Part shown: positions 52,591 through 61,215 of the stretch, piece after piece | Numbering within the stretch: the first letter of the stretch is position 1 | Layout of the letters: the number at the start of each line of letters is the position of its first letter | Assembly: GCF_039536325.1 (NCBI RefSeq) | Contig: NZ_BAAAYO010000021.1 | Location: 186,001 to 250,000, forward strand | Direction: 5' to 3' | DNA from: Paenibacillus_AB hodogayensis | Lineage (GTDB): Bacteria > Bacillota > Bacilli > Paenibacillales > NBRC-103111 | DNA length: 64,000 bases | Translations under genes and position numbers: made by a program | Notes under the pieces: model-generated | What the model was told of the DNA's origin: nothing | Database searches by the model: none | The model's input: the letters and a program-made list of their open reading frames with translations, nothing else

Positions 52591-55500
52591 ATGGACGGAA
52601 ATCCAAGCAATCAGACGGCGGTCATGATGGTCGCCTCCGCAGTGCTCCAAAGTTCGGGCTTGACCGCAATACCGGACGGGGCCGTAGAAGCATCTCAGGG
52701 AGCCGTCTATTACGTTTCGCCAGGCGGCAGCGACAGCAATCCCGGGACCTGCAGCAGTCCTTTCGCTACTTTGGAAAAGGCGAGGGACGTCATACGAGCA
52801 CTTAAGCAATCGAACGGCTTGCCCGTAGGCGGCGTCACTGTATATTTGCGGGAAGGCTTGTATTCGCGTACGGAGACGTTTCTGCTGGAAGCGGACGATT
52901 CCGGAGCAGAGGACAAGCCGGTCGTGTACCGCGGCTGCAGCGGCGAGAAAGCGGTTGTGTCGGGTGGCGTCGATCTGGACGGGGCTGCGTTTCAGCCGGT
53001 AACCGATACGGCGATTCGCAACCGATTGCCGCAGGAAGCGCGGGATCACGTTTTGCAAATCGATTTGAAGGCCCAAGGCATAACCGACTTCGGCTCCATA
53101 CTGCGTTACGGCTTCGGTCTGCCGATCGTGACGCCGGCCCCCGAGCTGTTTTTCGACGATAAGCCGATGACGCTGGCTCGCTGGCCGAATGACGATTATG
53201 TCGAGATCGGCACCGTGATCGACCCGGGCTCCAATCCGAGAGAAGGAGATACGTCCAAACGCGGAGCCACGTTCGGTTATTCCGATCCGCGTCCGCAGCG
53301 ATGGTCGCAGGCAAACGACGTATGGATGTTCGGTTATTGGTTCTGGGACTGGGCGGACGGCACGTTGAAGGTGGATCAAATCGACACCGCGAACGAACAA
53401 GTAAAGACCGATCAGCCGAGCGTGTATTCGGTCAAATCGGGTCAGCGCTATTACTACTTCAATTTGCTAGAAGAGATCGATTCGCCTGGAGAGTGGTACT
53501 TGGATCGCGAAAGCGGATTCTTATATGTGTACCCGCCGGCTCCGCCGCAAACGGGGACATTCCGGCTATCGCTGCTGGATCAGCCGCTTATTGCAATGAA
53601 CAACGTATCGAATGTCTCGTTCGAGAATGTGACGCTGGACGCAACGCGAACGACCGGCATTACGATGACAGGCGGGGCGAGCAATCGCGTTTCCGGCTCG
53701 GTCTTGCGTAATATGGGCCACTACGCGGCGGTCATCAACGGAGGAAACGGGCACTCGATCGCGAACAGCGAAATATACAATACCGGCTTTGGCGGCATTT
53801 CGGTGAGCGGGGGGGATCGGGCGACGCTCGTCCCGGGCGGACATGCCGTCGTGAATAACGATATCCACCATTACAGCCGTCTGAGAAAAACCGGAAGTCC
53901 CGCCATCTCCATCAGCGGGGTCGGCAATCGGGCAGCCCACAACGATATACACGACGCGCCCCACAGCGCTATCGACCTGACCGGCAACAATCATGTGATC
54001 GAATACAATCGAATCGACAAGGTGCTGACCGAAACGAGCGATGCCGGGGCCATCTATATGGGGCGCGATTGGTCTGCACAAGGCAACGTCATCCGTTACA
54101 ACTATCTCGGCAATTTGCGCAACGGGCTGGGAGGGTTCGGCCAAAACGGCATTTATCTCGACGATATGGCCAGCGGGACACTGGTCTACGGCAACATTAT
54201 CAATAAGGCTGACCGCGGATTTCTGATCGGCGGCGGGCGGAATAACGTGATCGACAACAATCTGATCGTTGAAAATCGATTGGGCGGAAATCTCGACGAG
54301 CGCGGCTTGAACTGGGCAAGCGCAGCTTGCGCGCCGGGAGGCATACTGTGGCAAAATCTGGCGAATGTTCCTTATACGTCCGAGCCATGGGCTTCGCGGT
54401 ATCCGAATCTTTTGACGATTCAGCAGGACGTTCCGTGCATCCCGGCCTACAACTCCCTGCAGCGCAATGTTGTTGTCAGCAGTGCGCAGATGAACGTGGC
54501 CCCGACCGTATACAGGTACGGCTATGTCGGGAACAACGGCGTGACGTGGGAACCGGTACGGTTCGTCAACGAGCCGAGGGAACAATTCCGCTGGAGCGAG
54601 CACGAGTCCGTCGTTTCCAGCGTACACGGCTTTCAACCGCTGCCCTTCGAGAAAATGGGGCGCTATGATGTTTCCGAGCCGTTATCGCGTCTGACGAGTC
54701 TTATCCGGCAATTTGCGGAAACCGGCGAATGGGAAGGGCCGTCTATCCCGCTAACGTCCTTACCGCCTGCAGCGAAGTCGTTGCTGCAGAAGGAAGCGAA
54801 GACGCTCGTCGAGCTGTGGAGCGGACGCCCGAAGCTCGCCGCCATTCGATTGATCGCGCCGAAGCCAAACCTTGCCATCGGCGATCGCACCAGATTGACC
54901 GTAATGGGCGACTCGTACGCCGGGCAGTATATCGATTTGTTCGGAGTCCTCTCGTTCCGGTCGACCGATCCGCAAGTCGCATCAGTCGATTCTTTCGGAA
55001 CCGTCTCCGCCTTGTCTGTGGGTGTAACAACGATCGTAGCATCCGTCGCAACGGAAGAAGGCACGATTAGCCGAACGATCGGGATAACGGTACAGACCAG
55101 CCCGGCGTACCCGGTCGAAATATTCCGCGACGATTTCGAGAACGGCTTCGGGAACTGGAAATCTCCGCTTGGATCGCCGGTGAGCAGCTCGGTACAAGCG
55201 TACAGAGGGAGCAAGAGCTTCTTCGTAAATCAGGACATGGTCCGGATTACCCGCGGTTTGTTCGGACCGCTGGAACGGTCCGTCGTGACGATGATGGTGT
55301 ACGATGACGCCGCGCGGCCCTTCGTCTCCGTAGGCAGTCTCGAGAACGGCTCGCAGCAATGCACGATCGGCATCAACATGCTTCAGTCGACGACCCATTA
55401 TGTATACCGTATCGACTCGGAGTGGGGCTTATCCAACGTACCTCGGACGACCGGCTGGCACCAGTTGAAATGGGACTTCCGGTTCGACGACAAGGTGAAC

Positions 55501-55650
55501 ATGTACATCGACGATATTCTGATCGCCTCCGCATCCGGCATGAATGCGTTCCGCACGATTGCCATAGGCGATTTCTGGGAAGGCAACCCGATTGCCGACA
55601 ATTTCTTCGACGATGTGTCCGTCCAGTGGTACGGACCGTCTTCTCCGTGA
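52591..55650 (+). CDS. Beta-helix glycosidase-like protein (GH141-like) with Big2 and C-terminal jelly roll
   Basis: This 1019-residue protein is probably a surface polysaccharide-degrading enzyme. Residues 38-100 (YYVSPGGSDSNPGT, PFATLEKARDVIRALK, VTVYLREGLYSRTETF) are the typical start of right-handed beta-helix proteins of the GH141 (fucosidase/xylanase) type. The helix itself spans about 320-640 (repeats such as ISISGVGNRAAHNDIHD and NHVIEYNRID). A Big_2-like Ig domain follows (about 745-840), then a concanavalin-like C-terminal domain (about 845-1019; FRDDFENGFGNW, NMYIDDILIA). The ATG follows AGGAGGAAACG. The N-terminus MDGNPSNQTAVMMVASAVLQ lacks the basic residues of a normal signal peptide, so export is not obvious. 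It is divergent from the GH31-AraC regulator. Confidence 0.78.
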   Translation: MDGNPSNQTAVMMVASAVLQSSGLTAIPDGAVEASQGAVYYVSPGGSDSNPGTCSSPFATLEKARDVIRALKQSNGLPVGGVTVYLREGLYSRTETFLLEADDSGAEDKPVVYRGCSGEKAVVSGGVDLDGAAFQPVTDTAIRNRLPQEARDHVLQIDLKAQGITDFGSILRYGFGLPIVTPAPELFFDDKPMTLARWPNDDYVEIGTVIDPGSNPREGDTSKRGATFGYSDPRPQRWSQANDVWMFGYWFWDWADGTLKVDQIDTANEQVKTDQPSVYSVKSGQRYYYFNLLEEIDSPGEWYLDRESGFLYVYPPAPPQTGTFRLSLLDQPLIAMNNVSNVSFENVTLDATRTTGITMTGGASNRVSGSVLRNMGHYAAVINGGNGHSIANSEIYNTGFGGISVSGGDRATLVPGGHAVVNNDIHHYSRLRKTGSPAISISGVGNRAAHNDIHDAPHSAIDLTGNNHVIEYNRIDKVLTETSDAGAIYMGRDWSAQGNVIRYNYLGNLRNGLGGFGQNGIYLDDMASGTLVYGNIINKADRGFLIGGGRNNVIDNNLIVENRLGGNLDERGLNWASAACAPGGILWQNLANVPYTSEPWASRYPNLLTIQQDVPCIPAYNSLQRNVVVSSAQMNVAPTVYRYGYVGNNGVTWEPVRFVNEPREQFRWSEHESVVSSVHGFQPLPFEKMGRYDVSEPLSRLTSLIRQFAETGEWEGPSIPLTSLPPAAKSLLQKEAKTLVELWSGRPKLAAIRLIAPKPNLAIGDRTRLTVMGDSYAGQYIDLFGVLSFRSTDPQVASVDSFGTVSALSVGVTTIVASVATEEGTISRTIGITVQTSPAYPVEIFRDDFENGFGNWKSPLGSPVSSSVQAYRGSKSFFVNQDMVRITRGLFGPLERSVVTMMVYDDAARPFVSVGSLENGSQQCTIGINMLQSTTHYVYRIDSEWGLSNVPRTTGWHQLKWDFRFDDKVNMYIDDILIASASGMNAFRTIAIGDFWEGNPIADNFFDDVSVQWYGPSSP

Positions 55651-55697
55651 GGCGATTGTAAGGCGCAATCGCCGCCAATCCAGTGATTATCGTTTTC

Positions 55698-55744
55698 TAG
55701 GCAAAGAAGCGGGGCATTGCGCCTCCTCTTTGCCTATTTTTTTC
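55698..55744 (+). terminator. Terminator after the GH141-like gene
   Basis: TAGGCAAAGA and TCTTTGCCTA form a 10-bp stem followed by TTTTTTTC. Confidence 0.8.
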
Positions 55745-55775
55745 TTCGTTCAGGCATGTGTCTCCATAATCCGGA

Positions 55776-55784
55776 TGCTATAAT
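55776..55784 (+). promoter_or_regulatory. Extended -10 promoter of the MscS-type gene
   Basis: TGCTATAAT is a perfect extended -10 box, 39 bases before the start codon; AAGGAGAAGG precedes the ATG. Confidence 0.55.
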
Positions 55785-55822
55785 ATAACAAGATCACGTT
55801 TATAACACCTAAGGAGAAGGAT

Positions 55823-57073
55823 ATGGAGTTTATTCACAACTTGCTGGTTGAACGGGGAATGGCCGAGCCCTATGCGACATATTTGTCCAATACGATCATG
55901 TCTGTGCTTCTTATCGGCCTAAGCGTCGCCGCGAATTTCGTGGCGAAAAAGATTGTGCTGAAAATCATCACCTCGATTATTACGAAACATCGATTTGCCT
56001 GGGGACATGTGCTTTTGAAACGAAAGGTGTTCCAAAAGCTCTCCCATATTGCACCGGCTCTCATTATTTATTATTTCGCGTCGATCTTCCCCAACTACCA
56101 AGCTATTATCGAGAAGGGCGTCGATATTTACATTATCGTGGTGGGCATGATGGTGATCGACGCATTCCTGAACGCATGCAACGATATTTACAACACCTTT
56201 GAAATTTCCAAAATAAAGCCGATTCGCGGCTATATCCAAGTCATTACCATCTTTGTCTTCGTCATCGGAGGCATTATTATCATCGCCAACCTGATCGGCG
56301 AAAGTCCTCTCATCTTGCTGAGCGGCCTCGGCGCTTTGTCCGCAGTCCTTATGCTTATATTCAAGGATTCGATCTTGGGGCTGGTCGCCAGCGTGCAGCT
56401 CTCGTCCAACGACATGGTACGCGTGGGAGACTGGATCGAAATGCCGAAATATAACGCCGATGGCGATGTGATCGATATTTCGCTCAACACCGTAAAGGTG
56501 ATGAACTTCGACAAAACGATTACAACCATTCCCAGCTATGCGCTCATCTCCGATTCGTTCCGCAATTGGCGGGGCATGAGGCAATCCGGCGGTCGGCGCA
56601 TTAAACGTTCCGTCTTGATCGATAAAAGCAGCATCTGTTTTTGTACTGACGAGATGCTTGAACGATTCCGAAGAATTCACTACTTGACCGACTATATCGA
56701 AAGCAGGGAGCAGGAAATCGCAGCGTACAATGCCCTCAATCGGATAGACAAGGCCATGGAAGTAAACGGACGCCAGCTGACGAACATCGGCGTTTTCCGC
56801 ATCTATATGAAATATTATTTGCAGCAGCATCCGCATATTCATCAAGGCATGACGCTGCTCGTGCGGCAGCTGGCGCCGGTTGAAAACGGATTGCCTCTGG
56901 AAATATACGCATTTGTAAACGATACGGACTGGGGAGTCTATGAGTCGGTTCAGGCCGATATTTTCGATCATATTTTCGCCGCAATCCCGTCTTTCGGCTT
57001 GCGCGTATTCCAGAACCCGACCGGACACGATCTGAAGCAGGTGGTGCGAGCGGAAGTGATGTCGGGCAGATAA
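55823..57073 (+). CDS. Mechanosensitive channel of the MscS family (YbdG-like)
   Basis: This inner-membrane channel opens under membrane tension to release solutes on osmotic downshock. The 416-residue length equals that of E. coli YbdG rather than the shorter MscS. Hydrophobic helices lie at about residues 20-45, 75-92, 100-118, 138-158 and 163-180. The pore-lining TM3 region is SGLGALSAVLMLIFKDSILG, followed directly by the beta domain signature SSNDMVRVGDWIEM and the conserved FDKTITTIPSYALISDSFRNW. It has its own promoter and terminators on both sides, so it is a stand-alone housekeeping gene. Confidence 0.93.
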   Translation: MEFIHNLLVERGMAEPYATYLSNTIMSVLLIGLSVAANFVAKKIVLKIITSIITKHRFAWGHVLLKRKVFQKLSHIAPALIIYYFASIFPNYQAIIEKGVDIYIIVVGMMVIDAFLNACNDIYNTFEISKIKPIRGYIQVITIFVFVIGGIIIIANLIGESPLILLSGLGALSAVLMLIFKDSILGLVASVQLSSNDMVRVGDWIEMPKYNADGDVIDISLNTVKVMNFDKTITTIPSYALISDSFRNWRGMRQSGGRRIKRSVLIDKSSICFCTDEMLERFRRIHYLTDYIESREQEIAAYNALNRIDKAMEVNGRQLTNIGVFRIYMKYYLQQHPHIHQGMTLLVRQLAPVENGLPLEIYAFVNDTDWGVYESVQADIFDHIFAAIPSFGLRVFQNPTGHDLKQVVRAEVMSGR

Positions 57074-57076
57074 ACC

Positions 57077-57117
57077 GAAGAGGTCAGCCGGAAATCACCG
57101 GTTGGCCTCTTCTTTTT
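57077..57117 (+). terminator. Terminator after the MscS-type gene
   Basis: GAAGAGGTCAGCCGG pairs with CCGGTTGGCCTCTTC with one bulged or mismatched position and is followed by TTTTT. Confidence 0.8.
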
Positions 57118-57185
57118 GAAGGTGAAGCGGCCGTTCTGGTCAGCAGAGCCACACTGCAAAAAAGACGAGACTTTCGTCATTTTCC

Positions 57186-57204
57186 CCTTGCAAGTGACGT
57201 AAGG
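57186..57204 (+). promoter_or_regulatory. MerR-like dyad upstream of the epimerase gene
   Basis: CCTTGCAAGTGACGTAAGG is an imperfect 6-7-6 palindrome of 19 bp, the size typical of MerR operators. TTGCAA inside it (57188-57193) could be a -35 box, with TACTCT 19 bases downstream; an over-long 19-bp spacer is the hallmark of MerR-controlled promoters. The -10 box is weak. Confidence 0.3.
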
Positions 57205-57249
57205 TCATCTTTTACTCTTGTTGTATCACAAGCACAGGGGGAATGCAGA

Positions 57250-58407
57250 ATGGCCGCACGTAAAAAAATAATGGTGATTTATGGGACGCGTCCGGAGGCG
57301 ACAAAAATGAATCCAGTCGTCCAAGAACTAAACAAACATCCGCAATGGTTCGAAACGAAAGTGATTGTTACAGGACAGCATAGACAGCAGCTTGATCAAG
57401 CGCTCGCGCATTCCGGGATACAACCTGACGTCGATCTGAACCTCATGAAAGAAAACCAAACGCTTGCCTACCTTACATCGGCGGCAATTAGCGGCTTGGA
57501 TCAGGTTATTCGCGAAGAAAAACCGGATTTTATCTTGGTACACGGCGATACTCAAACGGCAATGTGCGGAGGGATGGTTGCGTTCTTCCATAAAATCCCG
57601 ACCGGACATATTGAGGCAGGCTTGCGTTCCCACAACAAATACTCGCCTTGGCTGGAAGAGGCGAATCGAAAAATCATTGACGTCGTTTCGGACTTTTTGT
57701 TTGCTCCCACGTCTACTAGTAAAGAGAATCTGCTCCGAGAAGGCTACAATGATCAAGATATCTATATCACCGGACAAACGGCGATTGATGCAGCAATAAT
57801 GACAACTCGTTCTGATTACCGATTCAGCGAAACTAGGTTAAATCGCCTTGTCAAACAAAAGAGGAAAATCATAACGATGACCGCTCATCGTAAAGAAAAC
57901 TATGGAGAACCCATGCGCCGAATGTTCCGAGCCATTCGACGCATTGCTGACGAAAACCCGGATGTATCGGTTATTTATCCCATGCATTTAAGTCCGATCG
58001 TTCGGGAAACCGCGAGTCAACTATTGTCGGGTCACGAAAGAATCCATTTGCTTGAACCCCTATCCTATCCGGATATGATTCATTTGTTGTCCCGCTCTTT
58101 TCTCGTACTGAGTGATTCGGGAGGGCTTCAGGAAGAAACCCCCGTATTTCGCGTCCCGCTCGTGCTCATGCGCGATACAACGGAACGGCCTGAGGCTGTT
58201 GCTGCAAATACGGCTTATCTGGCCGGGACGGAAGAGGAGTCCATCTATGGGGTTACAACGAGACTGCTTACGGATAAGACTTTCTACAATTCCATGTCAA
58301 ACGCCATGAATCCATTTGGCGACGGGCTTGCCTCAAAACGCATTGTACAGATTATCGCCCGCTATTTTGGATTCGTCTCCGAGCTCCCGAAACCATTTCA
58401 TGGATAA
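57250..58407 (+). CDS. wecB: UDP-N-acetylglucosamine 2-epimerase (non-hydrolysing)
   Basis: This 385-residue cytoplasmic enzyme converts UDP-GlcNAc to UDP-ManNAc, the precursor of ManNAc-containing cell-wall teichoic acids and of secondary wall polymers that anchor SLH proteins. Family motifs are GTRPEATKM, VTGQHR, VHGDTQTAM, GHIEAGLRS, EEANRK, TAHRKENYG, PMHLSP and DSGGLQEE followed by RDTTERPE. Some normally conserved positions differ (RSHNKYSPW where RTGNIYSPW is common; EETPVFRVP where EEAP..GKP is common). It may therefore be a second, divergent copy. Codon use appears less GC-rich than in the neighbours. The MerR-methyltransferase gene follows after 114 bases. Confidence 0.92.
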   Translation: MAARKKIMVIYGTRPEATKMNPVVQELNKHPQWFETKVIVTGQHRQQLDQALAHSGIQPDVDLNLMKENQTLAYLTSAAISGLDQVIREEKPDFILVHGDTQTAMCGGMVAFFHKIPTGHIEAGLRSHNKYSPWLEEANRKIIDVVSDFLFAPTSTSKENLLREGYNDQDIYITGQTAIDAAIMTTRSDYRFSETRLNRLVKQKRKIITMTAHRKENYGEPMRRMFRAIRRIADENPDVSVIYPMHLSPIVRETASQLLSGHERIHLLEPLSYPDMIHLLSRSFLVLSDSGGLQEETPVFRVPLVLMRDTTERPEAVAANTAYLAGTEEESIYGVTTRLLTDKTFYNSMSNAMNPFGDGLASKRIVQIIARYFGFVSELPKPFHG

Positions 58408-58521
58408 CCATTCCAAAAAAGGAGTTCAAAACAACCTGTTTGAAGCGGCAAGGCCATCCTTTTCGGAAAGCAACGGGCTTCAATCATTCGTTCAATTTAT
58501 ATAATTGGGGGTCAAAATGGA

Positions 58522-59754
58522 ATGCTGCAGCGAGAAGAATGGATGACCGCAGGACAATTCGCGGACAAGGCCGGAGTAACGATCCGCACGGTGCGGTTTT
58601 ACGATAAAGTGGGACTCTTACATCCGAGTCATAGGACCGACTCCGGGCATCGGTACTACACAAAGAGGGATTTGGCTCGACTGCAAAGAATTTTAACGCT
58701 CAAGTATATCGGCTTGACCATTGACGAGATTGGGAGAATCGTACACCGTGATGGGCATGAGGAGGATTTGAAAGAATCTTTGCGAATGCAGAGCACGATT
58801 ATTGGCCAAAAGATGGAGCATCTCCGCCTGGTCCAAAAGACGGTAAAAGAGACGCTTTCCCTATTGGAAGGTTTAGATCGAGTGGAGCTGGAAAGGCAAA
58901 GTCGGAAAGAAGCGTACGGTGAAAGCAGTCCCGCGTGGGAGTTATTTGCTTCTATTATCCGCGTTGTGAATCAAGAGTACGAAAATGCATTCAATCTGCA
59001 AACGAGAATTCGACTACACGACGAGTTTAGTGTAAATCCATACAAATGGCATCATTGGCTTTTTGATCAATTGGTCGTTCCGGAACATTGCACAATCCTT
59101 GAATTGGGCTGCGGGGACGGAACGTTGTGGGAACGCAATGCAGACCGGATACCGGAAGGCTGGGACGTTACGCTGACAGACCTGTCGGAAGGGATGTTAA
59201 ATGACGCCAAGGAAGGGCTAAAGCATCGCGTACCTTCTGATCAATTTCGATTCATCCCGGCTGACGCGCGCTCGATCCCGTTTCCGGACGCAAGCTTTGA
59301 TGTCGTACTGGCCAATCATATGCTCTATCATGTAAGCGAACGACACCAATCTTTGAAAGAAATTCGGCGTGTTTTGAAGCCCGGCGGCCTGCTGTTCGCG
59401 TCCACGATGGGGATGCGTCATATGCATGAAGTCAAAGGATTTTTAAGCGAAATAAATCCCAATTATGATTTTGGACGTCAAGATTTCGCCTGCGAGTTCG
59501 GTTTGGAGAACGGAAGCGATCAACTGGACGCAGCAGGCTTCGCCGATATCCGTTTACAACGATATGAGGATGGGCTGCAAGTAACGGATGCAAAGCCGCT
59601 CATCGCTTATATACGAACAACTCCCGGAGGACGAGAAAATCTGACTGACAACCGCTTGTCTAAACTGGAGGCCATGCTGAACGAAACGATCCATGCGGAT
59701 GGCGGGATTCCAATAACCAAGGAGGTCGGCCTATTTGTAGCATTTCGCAAATAG
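58522..59754 (+). CDS. MerR-type regulator fused to a SAM methyltransferase
   Basis: This 410-residue cytoplasmic protein joins a MerR DNA-binding domain (residues 8-75; TAGQFADKAGVTIRTVRFYD, GLLHPSHRTDSGHRYY) and its dimerisation helix (about 85-125) to a class I SAM-dependent methyltransferase (about 150-345). The SAM-binding glycine motif is ILELGCGDGTLWE at 192-204, with later motifs PADARSIPFPDASFDVVLAN and LKPGGLLFAS. The last 60 residues are unassigned. MerR proteins usually carry small effector domains at this place; a whole enzyme is unusual, and the methyltransferase may modify or sense a small molecule. The ATG at 58522 follows TGGGGG; an ATG 21 bases later is possible. Confidence 0.88.
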   Translation: MLQREEWMTAGQFADKAGVTIRTVRFYDKVGLLHPSHRTDSGHRYYTKRDLARLQRILTLKYIGLTIDEIGRIVHRDGHEEDLKESLRMQSTIIGQKMEHLRLVQKTVKETLSLLEGLDRVELERQSRKEAYGESSPAWELFASIIRVVNQEYENAFNLQTRIRLHDEFSVNPYKWHHWLFDQLVVPEHCTILELGCGDGTLWERNADRIPEGWDVTLTDLSEGMLNDAKEGLKHRVPSDQFRFIPADARSIPFPDASFDVVLANHMLYHVSERHQSLKEIRRVLKPGGLLFASTMGMRHMHEVKGFLSEINPNYDFGRQDFACEFGLENGSDQLDAAGFADIRLQRYEDGLQVTDAKPLIAYIRTTPGGRENLTDNRLSKLEAMLNETIHADGGIPITKEVGLFVAFRK

Positions 59755-59793
59755 CCGTGGTCCTTTTTAAACATGTAGTAAAAAAGCAGAAAC

Positions 59794-59828
59794 AACGAGG
59801 TGAGGAGTACGGTGCTCCTTACCTCGTT
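59794..59828. terminator. Convergent terminator
   Basis: AACGAGGTGAGGAG pairs with CTCCTTACCTCGTT with one wobble. On the minus strand it is followed by a T-rich run, so it mainly terminates the ArsR-type gene; it may also stop the MerR-methyltransferase transcript. Confidence 0.7.
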
Positions 59829-59858
59829 CTAAAGATAAAATATGCCCGGTTTAGAGAT

Positions 59859-60770
59859 CTAAACCGCAACCGTTACTCGAATGTCTTGCGGATAGTTGCC
59901 GAAGTTTTTGCCAAAAAGGCTGACTCCTCCACTATTCGCACCGGAACCAGGTTCGGGACAACTGATTCGAAAGAGCAGCTCCTGTCCTGGTTTTATGTTC
60001 AGCTGATGAATTCGAACGTCCGAAAATCGCACTCCATCGATAAAGGTACCTTCATCGGTAACGGAGAGGACCTTAAGAAGTCCGTATTGGGTATCGACCC
60101 ACCAATCGGGTGTGTATTGTCCGCGCTTGCTGCCAAAATCCCCCGGGCAGGTCCAGGTAGCCACATCCATGTTATTGATAGAAAATGTAATATCCGACGG
60201 ATAATTTTCGTTATAATAAGGCGCTTCGGAACAAATCTCCAAAGAAATGGTCAAGCATGATGCGGTTTCTTGTCCCACCAAATAATTCGGAATCCGATAT
60301 TCGACAAAGCCAATTGCAAACCAGAGGTGCTCTGCCGTTGTGCGCTCGGGATCGTCGAAATAACGAGGGTCGTCCATCATGCCGATTCGCTTGACGGAGG
60401 ACGCCAAGCCGCAGGTTGGCTGCACCTTATACCGGATGTACTGTCCGACCGGCAGGTCGACCGTAAATCCGGACTGGCTGCGCGGTTTTTCCTCCTCGAC
60501 CGTTCGGAGCACTAACGTCATCTTGTCCACATTCAAGGAACAGCGCTTCTGCGTACCTCGTTTTCCTACCGTATTCTCCGTAAAAACAATCTTTGCTTCC
60601 TCCAGCTTTTGGATATGCTTGGTAATGATGGCTGATGACAAGCCTAATGCCTCAGCAAGCTCTCCAATGTTATAAGGCTTCTCATTCAGCAATTCGATGA
60701 TCCGAACTCTCGTTTCGGAAGAAAAGCACTCCAGCACGTTCATATTCCTCGTGGTCACGTCGATTATCAT
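59859..60770 (-). CDS. ArsR-type regulator with a large C-terminal domain
   Basis: This 303-residue transcription factor has an ArsR-like winged helix at residues 10-80 (CFSSETRVRIIELL, YNIGELAEALGLSSAIITKH, KIVFTE). A domain of about 200 residues follows that I cannot name; it is rich in Trp, Tyr and Gly with motifs ATWTCPGDFGSKRGQYTPDW, EGTFIDGVRFSD and LFGKNFGNYPQDI. The last half resembles a carbohydrate- or cupin-like beta-sandwich and probably binds the effector. No ArsR metal-binding Cys pair is present in the winged helix. The ATG at 60770 follows TAGGAGCG; a TTG 24 bases upstream lacks a ribosome site. It is divergent from the binding protein-GH2 operon, its likely target. Confidence 0.85.
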   Translation of the reverse strand: MIIDVTTRNMNVLECFSSETRVRIIELLNEKPYNIGELAEALGLSSAIITKHIQKLEEAKIVFTENTVGKRGTQKRCSLNVDKMTLVLRTVEEEKPRSQSGFTVDLPVGQYIRYKVQPTCGLASSVKRIGMMDDPRYFDDPERTTAEHLWFAIGFVEYRIPNYLVGQETASCLTISLEICSEAPYYNENYPSDITFSINNMDVATWTCPGDFGSKRGQYTPDWWVDTQYGLLKVLSVTDEGTFIDGVRFSDVRIHQLNIKPGQELLFRISCPEPGSGANSGGVSLFGKNFGNYPQDIRVTVAV

Positions 60771-60986
60771 TCGGCACGCTCCTAACTTATCCAATTGTAT
60801 AACTTGATTGTTAATTAGTCAACGGGATCCGTACATGTATCCAAATCATTCGAAGACGCGGATGGGAGACCGCTTTACATAGAAAGTAGGCAATGGATAG
60901 TTTCTATCGCCCGAGTTTTATCGAAAAAACCCGGCTCTTAAAATGGGATCGCGTACAGCTTGATAGATTAACCTAAACATTAAATA

Positions 60987-61015
60987 TTGACAAAATGGTG
61001 AAGTATACCTATTCT
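60987..61015 (+). promoter_or_regulatory. Promoter of the binding protein-GH2 operon
   Basis: TTGACA (60987-60992), 17 bases, TATTCT (61010-61015). The transcript would have an unusually long leader of about 195 bases. Apart from this promoter and the cre-like site below, the 60771-61215 gap shows only a ten-codon frame at 61078. Confidence 0.6.
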
Positions 61016-61120
61016 ATTAACTATATTGGAATGAAGATAATCATATTATTAATTAGAAGAAGGGGGTGGCTCAAGAAATGATGAGACAGAATGGGAGGGG
61101 AAGCCCTTAACTTCGAATTG

Positions 61121-61134
61121 TGAAAGCGGTTTCC
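61121..61134 (+). promoter_or_regulatory. cre-like site in the leader
   Basis: TGAAAGCGGTTTCC matches the cre pattern TGWAARCGYTWNCW at 12 of 14 positions. It lies about 100 bases downstream of the predicted start point, a position that fits roadblock repression by CcpA. Confidence 0.4.
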
Positions 61135-61215
61135 TGTTCTAGTGCAGTAACGAGCACTTCAGCGGCACTGTGTCAAGAATTCATTTAAGTTTATACGGAA
61201 TAGGGAGGGGTTTAG

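Noticed and set aside
61078..61110. Ten-codon leader peptide (MMRQNGRGSP) in the 5' leader of the binding protein gene
   Set aside because: A ribosome site is present, but there is no regulatory codon run and no antiterminator/terminator pair, so chance is as likely.
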